Positions 9,160-18,363 are shown, numbered from the stretch's first letter. The stretch is 64,000 nt of DNA from Chitinophaga agrisoli (GCF_008386695.1 NZ_VUOC01000004.1:2952576-3016575); one strand, 5' to 3'. Translations and numbers: made by a program. Notes: generated by a model from the letters alone, not told the origin.

Positions 9160-11082
9160 TTAATGAAACGAGGGTAACTCATATATAAACGCAAACCCTT
9201 CCTGCTGACGGGCTGCGCTGATATGGCCGCCCATTTTGTCCATAAAGTCTTTACAGATCACCAGGGCCAGCTCCGCATCATGCTCCCGGTACTGCTGATA
9301 ATAGGCGGTGCCCCGGTATTCGAACAGGTGGGGCAGCATGGCGGCGGTGATGCTTACCTCCAATACCTTTACCAGCACTTTTACAGCGCCTGCCTCTTCC
9401 CTGGCCTGTACCACTATCTGACCGCCCGGCATGGAAAATCCAACGGCGCTGTTCAACAAGGTACGGTGTACAAATTGCAGCATTTCCCGCTCTGCAGCTA
9501 CATTAATATGAGGCGGCGCTTCCATCTCCACTTTTACCCCTTTTTCCTGTAGCGCCGGTTCTATCGTGTGCAGGGCTTCCATCATCATATCGCTCACATT
9601 GCAGGGAGCCGGGGCATATATAAAACCGGACAGCTGCGACTTGATCCAGCGCAGGATGTTGTCAAATACGGCCAGCGTTTTACCGGAGGAGGCCTCTACC
9701 TGCTCCACGGTACGCATCATCTCCTCCTTATCCATGGTTTGGTTCTGCAGCATGGCGGCTACGCGGATAATATTATTCAGCGGATCGCGGAAATCGTGCG
9801 CGATCACGGAGATTAGCTTATTCTTAAAATCATCATTGGCCCGGAGCAGGCGGTTCTTTTCAGAGATAGCGGCATTCATACCGGCCAGGCGGCGCTCGTA
9901 CTGGCGGGAGGACCGGTAGTGGCGGTAATATACGGCCGTGATGCCAATCAGTAGCAACAACAAAGCGCCCAGCAACCATATAAGGGTACGCCGGGTGGCC
10001 CTGTGCAGGTTATTCTGCTCAATGGCCTGCCGCTGCACCTGATTACGCAGCTGCAGGGATTGCAGCTCCTGCTCCTTCAGGAAATACTCCAGGTAATTGA
10101 TCTCCTGGCGGCTTTTACGCAGGGCCAGCTGGTGATTGGCCAGCGCCAGCGCGCCCTGGCCGTAGTAGGCGGTCTGGTTCACATCCTTTGCGGCCGCATA
10201 GTAGCGGTACAGGAAAGGCAGCATGGTCATCATCCGCTCATAATACCCCGCTTTCTGCGAGAGCGCAAAGATCTTTCCCATATAAGGGATACTGTCGGCC
10301 TTATAACCCAGGGGAATAAAATTGTCGATAATACGGGAGTAGGCCTCTATGGCCAGGTGCAGGTAGCCTTTTTGCAGCGCGGTATCCGCTATGCTGTTGA
10401 TCAGCCGTTCTCCCTGCAGCCCCTGCCCTTGCCGGAGCAGGTTCACCGCTTCAAACATTTTTGCATATAACCATTCCCGGGAGTAAGGGTACCGGGCGGT
10501 AATGCCCTGTAGTTTACGATAGGCCCATGTAACGGAATCCTGTCTGGTACTGTCCTGCAGATACTCCAGGATAAAATTGCTGAGCACCAGGCTGTACATA
10601 GAGTCGTTGGTGAGGCGGTTACCCATAGCCATGGCCAGGTTCAGGTAATAACGTTCCATGGCGGTATCGCCGTCATCCTCATAGTCAATGCTCAGGTTAT
10701 TCATCATATGGCATACGCTGGCGCTATCGCCCAGGGAACGGTACAGCTCCAGGGCAGAGAGCTCATAGGCAATGGCCTGGCGCAGGTTCAGCTGCTGGGA
10801 GTATACAATGCCCAGGTTACGGAGGGCGCCGGCCTGTCCTTTGCGGTATGCCAGGCGGGTGGCTACTTCGCGGGCATGGGTGGCAAACCAGAAACAGCTG
10901 TCGATATTATTGAGGTGGTAGTAAAAGCCCAGCTGGTTCAGCATATCTACATACGCCACACTATCGGTTACCTGGGCCAGGCTGTTACGCAGTGCAGCTA
11001 TCTCCTTTAACTGCGCCGGGGCCCGCAAGCTGCCGGTCAGCAGCCAGAGGCTAAGTAAGAGGTATGTATAGCAGCGATGCAT
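9160..11082 (-). CDS. TPR-containing sensor kinase paralogue lacking ATP-site motifs (probable pseudokinase)
   Basis: 640 aa: signal peptide (about 1-23), TPR-like helical repeats in the periplasm (about 25-330), a coiled segment, one membrane span (about 366-388) and a cytoplasmic kinase region. The H-box is intact (His429 in VIAHDFRDPLN). Aligned to its upstream paralogue, the ATP-binding lobe is degenerate: N-box HNAAKF reads NSAVGF, the G1 motif DEGVGI reads VLEVSI (residues 573-578), and the G2 motif GAGL reads DAEL. The reading frame is uninterrupted and the alignment collinear, so this is substitution, not frameshift. It follows the intact kinase after 13 nt in the same operon. It could be phosphorylated by the partner or act as a sensor/scaffold; that role is inference. 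Confidence 0.85.
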   Translation of the reverse strand: MHRCYTYLLLSLWLLTGSLRAPAQLKEIAALRNSLAQVTDSVAYVDMLNQLGFYYHLNNIDSCFWFATHAREVATRLAYRKGQAGALRNLGIVYSQQLNLRQAIAYELSALELYRSLGDSASVCHMMNNLSIDYEDDGDTAMERYYLNLAMAMGNRLTNDSMYSLVLSNFILEYLQDSTRQDSVTWAYRKLQGITARYPYSREWLYAKMFEAVNLLRQGQGLQGERLINSIADTALQKGYLHLAIEAYSRIIDNFIPLGYKADSIPYMGKIFALSQKAGYYERMMTMLPFLYRYYAAAKDVNQTAYYGQGALALANHQLALRKSRQEINYLEYFLKEQELQSLQLRNQVQRQAIEQNNLHRATRRTLIWLLGALLLLLIGITAVYYRHYRSSRQYERRLAGMNAAISEKNRLLRANDDFKNKLISVIAHDFRDPLNNIIRVAAMLQNQTMDKEEMMRTVEQVEASSGKTLAVFDNILRWIKSQLSGFIYAPAPCNVSDMMMEALHTIEPALQEKGVKVEMEAPPHINVAAEREMLQFVHRTLLNSAVGFSMPGGQIVVQAREEAGAVKVLVKVLEVSITAAMLPHLFEYRGTAYYQQYREHDAELALVICKDFMDKMGGHISAARQQEGFAFIYELPSFH

Positions 11083-11095
11083 AATAGTTGTTAGT

Positions 11096-13030
11096 TTAGT
11101 TCCCCGCCGGCAGCGTATACGATAATGCCGCCCCCTTTTCCGGGTTATTGGCAGCGTATACGGTCCCGTTCATCATCTCCATAAAATCCTTACAGATGAT
11201 CAGCGCCAGCCCGGCCCCCTGCTGTTTGGCGCGCCCTGGCCGGTCATTGGCGCGGTATTCAAACAGCTGCGGCAAAATATCTTCCGGTATCCCCACGCCT
11301 TCGTCCCTTACGGTAACGGTGATCTGACCCCCCGCTACTACCGCGGTAATATCCAGCGCGCCCTCCCTGGGCGAGAACTTGGCCGCATTATGTATGAAAT
11401 TCCGGTGCACAAACTGCAGCATCTCCCTTTCTGCCAGTACCTGCAGCCCCTCCGGTATATTTACGGTCACACGCAGCTGCTTTTCACTGATCACATCCGC
11501 CAGGCTTTGCAGGGCGGCGCTCACCAGTTCCCGCAGGTCGCAGCGCTCCGGTGTATATACGAACCCGGAGAGCTGGGAGCTGATCCAGCGCAGGATGCTG
11601 TCAAAAGTATACAGGGTATCGCGGGAGCTGCGCTCTACGCGGGTAAGCAGGGCAGATGCTTCCTCCATGCTCAGCGCCTCATCTTTCAGGAAACCGGTGA
11701 TCTCCTTGATATGCACCAGCGGCAGGCGGAAATCGTGCGCAATAAGGGAAATGAGTTTATTCTTAAAATCGTCGTGCGTGCGTAAGAGCGTGTTCTTCTC
11801 GCTGATCTCCCGGTATTTTTCCGCCAGGCGGGCGGCGTTTTGGCGGGAGCGTTTGTAGGAGTAGTAGAAGAAACCCAGTAATACCGCTATGCCTACTACA
11901 GACAACAGCAGCCCGCCTACCAGGTAACGGCGGCGGCGGTTCTCCAGGCGTTTGGTATCCAGCTGCTGTTGTTGCGAGCGGTGTTGCAGCTGCAGGGCGT
12001 TCAGCCGGCGGCCCTGCATGAAATAGGCCATATAATCCAGCTCGCCCTGGCTTTTATTGTTACTTTCCTTTTGGAGTATGTTCAGCATTAAGGCGCTGTA
12101 GCGCGCGGCTTCCTGCCGCTGGCCGTGTTGGGTATACCAGGTATACAGTTCCGTGGCGGTGGGCAGCAATAGTTCCCAGTAGCCGCCTGCTATGCCATAT
12201 TTCACCATGGCGGCTTTATAGGTAGTGGAATCTGCCTGTTTTAACTGTATGCGGTAGGTGGCCATCTGGTCTGCGGCATAGAGGGCCAGGTAGGTATAAC
12301 CGCCCTCCTCCGCATCCTGCATGATCTGCAGCAGCTGCGCCTGTGCGGGGGCGTATTGTTTTTTGCGGAACAGTTTATCCGCCTCGTACATGCGCAATCT
12401 TAACAGCATACGCTCGTCGTTATACCGGGAGGCAATGCTGTAGGCCTTTTCCAGCGCCCATTGGCAGGAGTCCCGCCGGGTGCTGTCCGTCCCATGTACG
12501 AAATGATAATTTACCAGCACCATGGCATACAGGGAGTCCTTGGGCAGGCGGCGGCCTATATCCATGGCCCGCGACATATAATACGTGGCGGAGGGCTGCC
12601 GCCCTTCGTAGCGGTAGTAAATAGCGATATTACTAAGCACCTGGCACATGCTGGCGCTATCCCCCAGCGTTTCAAAGGCCCGCAGGGCATCCAGGTAAAA
12701 CCGGTATGACAGGTAGCTATTGGAGCGGAGCACGTAATAATTGCCCAGGTTATTCTGTACGGCGGCTTTGCCCCTGGCATAGTGCAGGCGGTCTGCCAGG
12801 TTCTGGGCGGTATTGATATACAGGAAACAGGTATCCAGGTTGTAGGGCAGGTATAGGGTAGACAGCCGGTTCAGTATGTCTACATAACGGGCGCTATCCT
12901 TTACCTGGTATAGCTCTTTCCTTAGCCTGCTGATCTCATGGCTTTGGGCGTGTAACAATTTTGCGCTGCAGAGCAGCCAAACACATAATGCTCCCCGGAT
13001 TATGTATTTCCAATGTCGAATGCTATTCAA
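11096..13030 (-). CDS. TPR-containing sensor histidine kinase
   Basis: 644 aa with the same plan as its downstream paralogue: signal peptide ending near LLHAQ, periplasmic TPR-like repeats (about 35-330), one membrane span (about 375-397), dimerisation and phosphoacceptor region (His432, LIAHDFRLPLV) and a complete HATPase domain with N-box HNAAKF, G1 DEGVGIP and G2 GAGLAL. Such TPR kinases are common orphan sensors in Bacteroidota; the ligand cannot be told. The start is TTG: no ATG occurs in frame upstream and the signal peptide follows at once. No response regulator is adjacent. The downstream gene lies 13 nt away, so the two are probably co-transcribed. Confidence 0.88.
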   Translation of the reverse strand: MNSIRHWKYIIRGALCVWLLCSAKLLHAQSHEISRLRKELYQVKDSARYVDILNRLSTLYLPYNLDTCFLYINTAQNLADRLHYARGKAAVQNNLGNYYVLRSNSYLSYRFYLDALRAFETLGDSASMCQVLSNIAIYYRYEGRQPSATYYMSRAMDIGRRLPKDSLYAMVLVNYHFVHGTDSTRRDSCQWALEKAYSIASRYNDERMLLRLRMYEADKLFRKKQYAPAQAQLLQIMQDAEEGGYTYLALYAADQMATYRIQLKQADSTTYKAAMVKYGIAGGYWELLLPTATELYTWYTQHGQRQEAARYSALMLNILQKESNNKSQGELDYMAYFMQGRRLNALQLQHRSQQQQLDTKRLENRRRRYLVGGLLLSVVGIAVLLGFFYYSYKRSRQNAARLAEKYREISEKNTLLRTHDDFKNKLISLIAHDFRLPLVHIKEITGFLKDEALSMEEASALLTRVERSSRDTLYTFDSILRWISSQLSGFVYTPERCDLRELVSAALQSLADVISEKQLRVTVNIPEGLQVLAEREMLQFVHRNFIHNAAKFSPREGALDITAVVAGGQITVTVRDEGVGIPEDILPQLFEYRANDRPGRAKQQGAGLALIICKDFMEMMNGTVYAANNPEKGAALSYTLPAGN

Positions 13031-13151
13031 TAAAGTGGGTTTTATTGTAATGGTGTACCCTCCTTCCGCATCGCGATTAAAATATACTAAAAAATATCTA
13101 TGTAAAAAGATATATCATATGTGAAAATAGAGAAAAAAAGAACATAAATGA

Positions 13152-13850
13152 TTATATCTCAAATACAAATCCCCGGCGGGTGAGCTGCTCATATTTCTGT
13201 TTATCAAAACGATACAGGTGTGCGCCTTTTTTTGAGGTGGTCTTATCCTTTTCTTCCAGCTTTTCCAGGATGTTCATGGCCAGCAGCTTTTTCCGGAAAT
13301 TGCGCCGGTCCAGCTCGTGCTGGTAGATCTCTTCATACAAGCTGCGCAGCTGTGATAAGGTAAACTTTTCCGGTAACAGCTCAAAGCCGATGGGGTGAAA
13401 ATGGGCATTATCCCGCAGTTTTTTGAGGGCGTCCGCTATCATGCGGCCGTGGTCAAAGATAAGGGGCGGTATCTGGTGCAACTCCAGCCAATGGGCGCCA
13501 TGCTCTTCGGCCAGTATATGATCGTGCTCCTTTACGCGTATGAGGGCATAGTACGCGATAGAGATCACCCGGGCGCCGCTATCGCGCTCCACCTCTCCAT
13601 AGCAGCCTAACTGGTCCATAAAGATGTTTTCCAGGCCGGTGGTCTGTTTAAGCACGCGGGCAGCAGCGGCATCGGTACTTTCGCCTTCCTGCACAAACCC
13701 ACCTACCAGCGACCACTCCCCTTGTTTGGGATCTACCTTGCGCTGTATGACCAGCAATTTAAGCCTGCTGTCTTCAAAGCCGAATATGATACCGTCTACT
13801 GCTACTAAATGACGGGGAACGCCCGTATAAAAGGTTGATGCTGATTCCAT
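13152..13850 (-). CDS. Nudix-fold transcriptional regulator (NrtR/AraR-like)
   Basis: 232 aa from the ATG (MESASTF). A TTG seven codons further upstream is possible but unnecessary. The N-terminal half is a Nudix fold (DGIIFGFEDSRLKLLVIQRK, WSLVGGFV). The C-terminal third (about 160-232) is a winged-helix region of the kind found in NrtR and AraR regulators. The Nudix box is degenerate: its Arg-Glu and Glu-Glu pairs read RV and QT (AARVLKQTTGL), so metal-dependent hydrolysis is unlikely and ligand sensing more plausible. NrtR relatives sense ADP-ribose and AraR relatives arabinose; the ligand here is unknown. It is divergent from a GNAT gene across a 92-nt AT-rich gap that probably holds both promoters. 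Confidence 0.82.
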   Translation of the reverse strand: MESASTFYTGVPRHLVAVDGIIFGFEDSRLKLLVIQRKVDPKQGEWSLVGGFVQEGESTDAAAARVLKQTTGLENIFMDQLGCYGEVERDSGARVISIAYYALIRVKEHDHILAEEHGAHWLELHQIPPLIFDHGRMIADALKKLRDNAHFHPIGFELLPEKFTLSQLRSLYEEIYQHELDRRNFRKKLLAMNILEKLEEKDKTTSKKGAHLYRFDKQKYEQLTRRGFVFEI

Positions 13851-13942
13851 AACGTAGCGGGTTATTACCAATTTACGATTTTAGTTAGATTTACACCCTA
13901 TTCTGTACGTATAATAAGAGAATAAATCCAATAGCGAAAATA

Positions 13943-14410
13943 ATGAATATAACTATCAGGGATGCACGCAGGGAAGATTGTGCGCGGCTGCTGGAGCTGA
14001 TCCGTGAGCTGGCTATGTATGAGAAAGCGCCACAGGAAGTGACGGTTAGCCTGGAACATTTTATTGAGGCAGGGTTTGGCGAAAAGCCCGTATGGAAGGC
14101 TTTTGTAGCGGTAACAGAACAGGAGGACGGCGAGTTTATTGCCGGTTTTGCGCTGTATTATATCCGCTACTCTACCTGGAAAGGTAGCCGCATGTACCTG
14201 GAAGATATTGTGGTAACGGAAAGCTACCGGGGCAAAGGGATTGGCCACCAGCTGTTTCAGCGGCTGATCGCGGAAGCAAAGGAGAAAAAATTTAATGGCA
14301 TTACCTGGCAGGTGCTGGAATGGAATGAGCCGGCTATTAATTTCTATAAGAAATATAATGCGCGTTTTGACCCTGAGTGGTGGAATGCGAGCATTGAGAT
14401 CAGCGATTAG
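13943..14410 (+). CDS. GNAT family N-acetyltransferase (SSAT-like)
   Basis: 155-aa single-domain GNAT enzyme using acetyl-CoA. Motif A is clear (LEDIVVTESYRGKGIGHQLF), giving the pyrophosphate-binding loop R-G-K-G-I-G. The C-terminal WQVLEWNEPAINFYKKY motif is characteristic of the spermidine/diamine and thialysine acetyltransferase branch, so a small amine or amino acid is the likely acceptor; specificity is not proven. Its stop codon (TAG) lies inside the first unit of a TTAGCNN heptamer array. It could be controlled by the divergent Nudix regulator. Confidence 0.88.
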   Translation: MNITIRDARREDCARLLELIRELAMYEKAPQEVTVSLEHFIEAGFGEKPVWKAFVAVTEQEDGEFIAGFALYYIRYSTWKGSRMYLEDIVVTESYRGKGIGHQLFQRLIAEAKEKKFNGITWQVLEWNEPAINFYKKYNARFDPEWWNASIEISD

Positions 14411-14435
14411 CTGTTAGCCATTAGCGTTTAGCGCT
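14408..14435. repeat. Four tandem TTAGCNN heptamers
   Basis: Four consecutive 7-nt units (TTAGCTG, TTAGCCA, TTAGCGT, TTAGCGC). The TAG stop of the preceding acetyltransferase falls in the first unit. No opposing arm follows, so no hairpin is predicted here, in contrast to the other copies. Confidence 0.75.
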
Positions 14436-14488
14436 GGTGGGTTAACTGGCGGATAATGGTAAGGGGTAACTACGCTTCAACCTGTATC

Positions 14489-15331
14489 ATGTTACACTTC
14501 AATACCCTCGAAAATACGCCGCTGCCTGTTATCTGTACTGTTTTTAATGAGGCATTCAGCGACTACATGGTGCCCATCCACCTCACGATGCCCTTGCTGG
14601 AGCAGAAGCTGCAGGGGGAGAACATCAGCCTGGCCCATAGCCTGGGCGCTTTTGACGGCGCTTCGCTGGTGGGGCTTATCCTGCATGGCACAGACGATTG
14701 GCGGCGCCCGCAGCTGCTTTACAATGGCGGTACGGGCGTGATACCCAGCCACCGGGGCCAACGTTTGGTACAACAGTTATACGGGCGTTATATACCGCAG
14801 TTTAAAACGCAGGGAGTAGCACAGCTGCTGCTGGAAGTGATCAGCACCAATACGCCCGCTATCAAAGCCTACCGGCATTGCGGCTTTACCCAAAGCCGTT
14901 TCTTTCACTGTTATAAGGGCCAACCTGCTCCGCAAAGGGTACGGGAAGATCTAACGCTGCGCCAGGATCTGTTGCCGGACTGGCCCCTGCTCAGCAGTTT
15001 TGGCAGCCAGCAGCCCAGCTGGGCCAACAGTATAGCCAGCATACAACGGGAGAGCACAGATACCGCCACCTGGCTGGCCTATCAACAGGATACCCTGGTG
15101 GGATTTATCAGCATTTACCGCGGTACCAAACGTATCCGGCAGCTGGGCGTACATCCGGATCACCGGCGGCAGGGCATTGCCAGCGCGCTGTTACAGCATG
15201 CGGTAAAGGAATACCACGGCCCGTTCTCTTTTGTGAATATAACAGATGACAATAAGGGATTACAGGCGTTTTTAGAGAAGAATGGGTTTACGCTTACGGT
15301 ACAGCAGTATGAGATGAAGTTGATGTGCTAA
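14489..15331 (+). CDS. Two-domain GNAT acetyltransferase
   Basis: 280 aa from the ATG that begins MLHFNTLENTP. An in-frame ATG 33 nt upstream is an alternative. It contains two GNAT-like halves: an N-terminal one (about 10-150) with a diverged acetyl-CoA loop (GVIPSHRGQRLVQQLYG) and a C-terminal one (about 170-280) with a canonical loop (LGVHPDHRRQGIASALL). Tandem GNAT proteins often keep only one active site; here the C-terminal half looks better conserved. Substrate unknown. The last codons (ATG TGC TAA) coincide with the first units of the octamer array that follows. Confidence 0.85.
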   Translation: MLHFNTLENTPLPVICTVFNEAFSDYMVPIHLTMPLLEQKLQGENISLAHSLGAFDGASLVGLILHGTDDWRRPQLLYNGGTGVIPSHRGQRLVQQLYGRYIPQFKTQGVAQLLLEVISTNTPAIKAYRHCGFTQSRFFHCYKGQPAPQRVREDLTLRQDLLPDWPLLSSFGSQQPSWANSIASIQRESTDTATWLAYQQDTLVGFISIYRGTKRIRQLGVHPDHRRQGIASALLQHAVKEYHGPFSFVNITDDNKGLQAFLEKNGFTLTVQQYEMKLMC

Positions 15332-15513
15332 TGTGCTGATATGCTAATGTGCCAATGAGGGAATATTTCCCAAATGATCAGTAGCCTCCCATGAACAGAT
15401 CGCGATATCAAATACAGATAATATAGCTCCCATCTGCCCAAAGCGCAATGTGCTGATGCGATTACAGATAATCTGTCATCACATCAGCACATTAGCATAT
15501 CAGCACATCATCA
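15322..15513. repeat. Inverted octamer array (ATGTGCTR family) between convergent genes
   Basis: A left array of about four 8-nt units (ATGTGCTA, ATGTGCTG, ATATGCTA, ATGTGCCA) starts inside the acetyltransferase stop region. The complementary array at about 15478-15513 ends at the stop of fabD. The arms could pair across about 120 nt of unique sequence. Both flanking stop codons lie at or in repeat units. Possibly a shared terminator or RNA-end structure. Confidence 0.7.
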
Positions 15514-15515
15514 CA

Positions 15516-16406
15516 TTAACTTACGCCATTCACAACGGCCTCTTTATATATCTTCGCGATCAGCCCCTGTAACACTTTACCCGGGCCTACTTCCGTAAAA
15601 GTAGTAGCGCCGTCTGCTACCATGGCCTGTACGGACTGTGTCCATTTTACAGCGCCGGTCAACTGATCAATAAGGTTCTGTTTGATCTCTGCGGGATCGC
15701 TTACCGCCTTTGCTACCACGTTCTGATATACCGGGCAGGAAGGCGTACTGAAAGTAGTGCTTTCAATGGCCTTTTGCAGCTCTTCCTTGGCAGGCGCCAT
15801 TAACGGAGAGTGGAAAGCGCCGCCTACCGGCAGTACCAGGGCCCTTTTAGCGCCCGCAGCTTTCATCCGCTCACAGGCAATGTTAATGCCATTGATAGAG
15901 CCGGAGATCACCAGCTGGCCCGGACAGTTAAAGTTTGCCGGTACTACTACCTCGCCGGTTTCTGCGCTTACTGCGGCACAGATCTCTACTACCTTCGCAT
16001 CGTCCAAAGCCAGTACAGCCGCCATAGTAGAAGGTTGTAACTCGCAGGCGCGCTGCATGGCCGTAGCGCGGATAAATACCAGGCGCAGGGCGTCTTCAAA
16101 GGTGAGGGCCTTGTTAGCCACCAGTGCGGAAAACTCGCCCAGGGAGTGGCCTGCCACCATATCCGGGCGCGCATCCTCAATACCCATAAAGGCAATAACG
16201 GAATGCAGGAAAACGGCCGGCTGTGTAACGTTGGTTTGTTTCAGGTCTTCTTCCGTACCGTTGAACATAGTATCTGATATACGGAAACCCAGGATGCTGT
16301 TAGCTTGCTCAAATAACTCTTTTGCTTTGGCGTTATTTTCGTACAGTTGTTTTCCCATACCCGGGAATTGTGATCCCTGGCCGGGAAATACGTAAGCGTG
16401 CTTCAT
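15516..16406 (-). CDS. fabD: Malonyl-CoA:ACP transacylase (FabD)
   Basis: Transfers malonyl groups from CoA to acyl carrier protein, supplying extender units for fatty acid elongation. 296 aa with the family hallmarks: N-terminal FPGQGSQFPGMG, nucleophile Ser88 in GHSLGEFSAL, catalytic His199 in GGAFHSPLM, and the C-terminal FTEVGPGKVLQGLI. ATG start. It has its own candidate -7 element upstream and is separated from folE by a terminator, so it is probably a single-gene unit. Confidence 0.96.
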   Translation of the reverse strand: MKHAYVFPGQGSQFPGMGKQLYENNAKAKELFEQANSILGFRISDTMFNGTEEDLKQTNVTQPAVFLHSVIAFMGIEDARPDMVAGHSLGEFSALVANKALTFEDALRLVFIRATAMQRACELQPSTMAAVLALDDAKVVEICAAVSAETGEVVVPANFNCPGQLVISGSINGINIACERMKAAGAKRALVLPVGGAFHSPLMAPAKEELQKAIESTTFSTPSCPVYQNVVAKAVSDPAEIKQNLIDQLTGAVKWTQSVQAMVADGATTFTEVGPGKVLQGLIAKIYKEAVVNGVS

Positions 16407-16436
16407 TAAGGTTCTAGTTTAGTTGAAATAGCAGTG

Positions 16437-16444
16437 CAAAGGTA
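16437..16444 (-). promoter_or_regulatory. Candidate fabD -7 element
   Basis: On the minus strand this reads TACCTTTG, a perfect TAnnTTTG match, 30 nt before the fabD ATG. No convincing -33 TTG is seen at the right distance. Confidence 0.4.
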
Positions 16445-16468
16445 AATATTAATTAATATGATAATAAA

Positions 16469-16501
16469 GAACCTTCCGGGAATCAATGCTCCGGAAGGTT
16501 C
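16469..16501 (-). terminator. Terminator after folE
   Basis: An 11-bp perfect stem (GAACCTTCCGG at 16469-16479 with CCGGAAGGTTC at 16491-16501) and an 11-nt loop. In the direction of folE transcription it is followed by a T-rich run (TTTATTAT). It lies 25 nt past the folE stop. Confidence 0.8.
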
Positions 16502-16526
16502 ACTTTAAATTAGACTTACTACCCAC

Positions 16527-17114
16527 TTATTTCCCGATCAAACGCATAAATTCTGCCCGGGTGGTGCCATCTCCAAACTGCCCGGAGAATGCGGATGTAG
16601 TGGTAACAGAGTTCTGTTTCTGCACACCGCGCATCATCATACACAGGTGCTGCGCTTCTATTACTACGGCCACCCCTTGCGGCTGCAGCGTCTCCTGGAT
16701 AGCGTCCAGGATCTGATGTGTTAAACGTTCCTGTACCTGCAGGCGGCGGGCAAATACATCTACCACGCGGGCCAGCTTGCTAAGGCCGGTAATATAACCG
16801 TTAGGGATGTATGCCACATGGGCCTTGCCAAAAAACGGCAGCATATGATGCTCGCACAGCGAGTACAGTTCAATATCCTTTACGATCACCATTTCACTGT
16901 ACGCCTCTGTGAACTTAGCGCCCTGTAATATTGCCTTTGCATCCTGCTGATAGCCTTCTGTAAGGAATTGCATGGCCTTAGCCAGGCGTTCCGGTGTTTT
17001 CAGTAGTCCCTCCCGTTCTGCGTCTTCCCCTATCAGCTGCAAACATTCGTGGTAATTCTTTATTAGGCCATTAGTGACCTTTTCGTCGTAAGACTCGATC
17101 TTCTTATATGCCAT
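16527..17114 (-). CDS. folE: GTP cyclohydrolase I (FolE)
   Basis: Converts GTP to 7,8-dihydroneopterin triphosphate, the entry step to folate and, with the adjacent QueD-type enzyme, to 7-deazaguanines. 195 aa, normal length. Zinc ligands are visible: Cys87 and His90 in [10 protein letters not shown] and Cys158 in [11 protein letters not shown]. The substrate-binding stretch ([22 protein letters not shown]) is intact. It follows the pterin synthase gene after 65 nt on the same strand, so the two probably form an operon. Confidence 0.96.
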   Translation of the reverse strand: MAYKKIESYDEKVTNGLIKNYHECLQLIGEDAEREGLLKTPERLAKAMQFLTEGYQQDAKAILQGAKFTEAYSEMVIVKDIELYSLCEHHMLPFFGKAHVAYIPNGYITGLSKLARVVDVFARRLQVQERLTHQILDAIQETLQPQGVAVVIEAQHLCMMMRGVQKQNSVTTTSAFSGQFGDGTTRAEFMRLIGK

Positions 17115-17179
17115 TTATTGTACAGTTTCTGATTCCCAATCTATCTCTAAAGCCGGCATGATAAAACGTAGTATGTTAT

Positions 17180-17593
17180 TTATTTGCCGCCATAATATTC
17201 TACGTAAATGCGGGGTGTTTCATATAGTTTAATACAGTGCAGCTGTACTTCTTCGGGCAGGTTTTTATCCAGCTCGTCCCATATGGCAATGGCAAGGTTT
17301 TCTGCAGAAGTGAATTTGCCCGCCATAAAGTCCACATCCAGGTTCAGGTTACGATGGTCCACCTTTTCTACGATCACATCCTTGATCACATCTCCCAGTG
17401 TTTTGGCATTGAATACAAAGCCGGTCTCTTTATCGGGCGTACCTTTTATTGTTACGTGCAGTTCGTAGTTATGACCATGCCAGTTATCATTGGCACATTT
17501 CCCGAACACCTCATCGTTCTTTTCTTTGCTCCAGGCGGGATTGGACAATTTGTGCGCAGCATTGAAATTCTCCACACGCGTTAAATAGATCAT
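17180..17593 (-). CDS. queD: 6-carboxy-tetrahydropterin synthase / PTPS-family protein (QueD-like)
   Basis: 137-aa T-fold enzyme acting on dihydroneopterin triphosphate, the FolE product. The zinc-binding histidines are visible (His14 in FNAAHKL, His39 and His41 in WHGHNYEL), as are the catalytic Cys33 (GKCANDNWHGH) and a C-terminal Glu (KLYETPRIYVEYY). It could be QueD (queuosine precursor) or a 6-pyruvoyl-tetrahydropterin synthase; the two are hard to separate by motif, so the symbol is tentative. First gene of a likely queD-folE unit. A minus-strand TATTTTTG at 17614-17621 is a possible -7 element. Confidence 0.88.
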   Translation of the reverse strand: MIYLTRVENFNAAHKLSNPAWSKEKNDEVFGKCANDNWHGHNYELHVTIKGTPDKETGFVFNAKTLGDVIKDVIVEKVDHRNLNLDVDFMAGKFTSAENLAIAIWDELDKNLPEEVQLHCIKLYETPRIYVEYYGGK

Positions 17594-17655
17594 TACTTTA
17601 TCAAAATTTTCCGCAAAAATACCATTAATCCGCGAGTCGGCCGTAAGTTTACAGG

Positions 17656-18318
17656 ATGAATCTCCTGGTCACTGCTGCTACCGCCCTGGAAATCAAACCT
17701 TTCCAGGAATATTTAGCCCAATCCGGCCCTATTCCGGGCGTCCAAATTGATATATTGATCAGTGGCATCGGCCTCATGCACACGGCCTGGAACCTGGGCC
17801 GCCAATTGGCCCGCCAACGGCCGGACGTGGCCATACAAGCAGGTATAGCCGGCAGCTTTAACCACCAGTGGCCGTTGGGCCAGGTGGTAATGGTAGGCCG
17901 GGAGCAGCTGGGCGACCTGGGGGTGGATGACGCCGGCACCTTCCGGGACCTGTTTGAAATAGGCCTCTGGCAGCAGGGCCAGCCCCCTTTTGCCGGTACC
18001 GGGCTGGTAAATACCTTTACAGGGCTGCCTTATGTACCGGAATTACCCGTGGCCAGCAGCGTAAGCGTGCAAACCGTCAGCGGTAGCGCCGTATCCATAG
18101 AGCGGCTACAGCAATATACGCCGGATGTGGAAAGTATGGAAGGCGCGGCCTTTCATTATGGCTGCCTGGTGGAGCAGGTGCCTTTTCTGCAGTTGCGCTG
18201 TATCTCTAATTATGTAGAGGTACGGGATAAAAGCAAATGGAACATTCCACTGGCGGTAAAGGGGCTGAATGAAGCGCTGATCGACGTAATGAAAAAAATG
18301 GCGGACAACCGCCGCTAA
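17656..18318 (+). CDS. mqnB: Futalosine hydrolase (MqnB)
   Basis: 220-aa nucleoside phosphorylase/hydrolase-fold enzyme that removes hypoxanthine from futalosine in the alternative menaquinone pathway. Family features: N-terminal LVTAATALEIKPF, the GIGLMHTAWNLGRQL and QAGIAGSFN loops, and the ribose-contacting glutamate in SMEGAAFHYGCL, followed by a conserved RCISNYVE. mqnD follows after 45 nt in the same direction; the pairing makes the futalosine assignment stronger than the fold alone. Divergent from queD. Confidence 0.92.
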   Translation: MNLLVTAATALEIKPFQEYLAQSGPIPGVQIDILISGIGLMHTAWNLGRQLARQRPDVAIQAGIAGSFNHQWPLGQVVMVGREQLGDLGVDDAGTFRDLFEIGLWQQGQPPFAGTGLVNTFTGLPYVPELPVASSVSVQTVSGSAVSIERLQQYTPDVESMEGAAFHYGCLVEQVPFLQLRCISNYVEVRDKSKWNIPLAVKGLNEALIDVMKKMADNRR

Positions 18319-18363
18319 CATATACAGGATCAAAGAATTACAGAACAATTCAAACTCATAACC

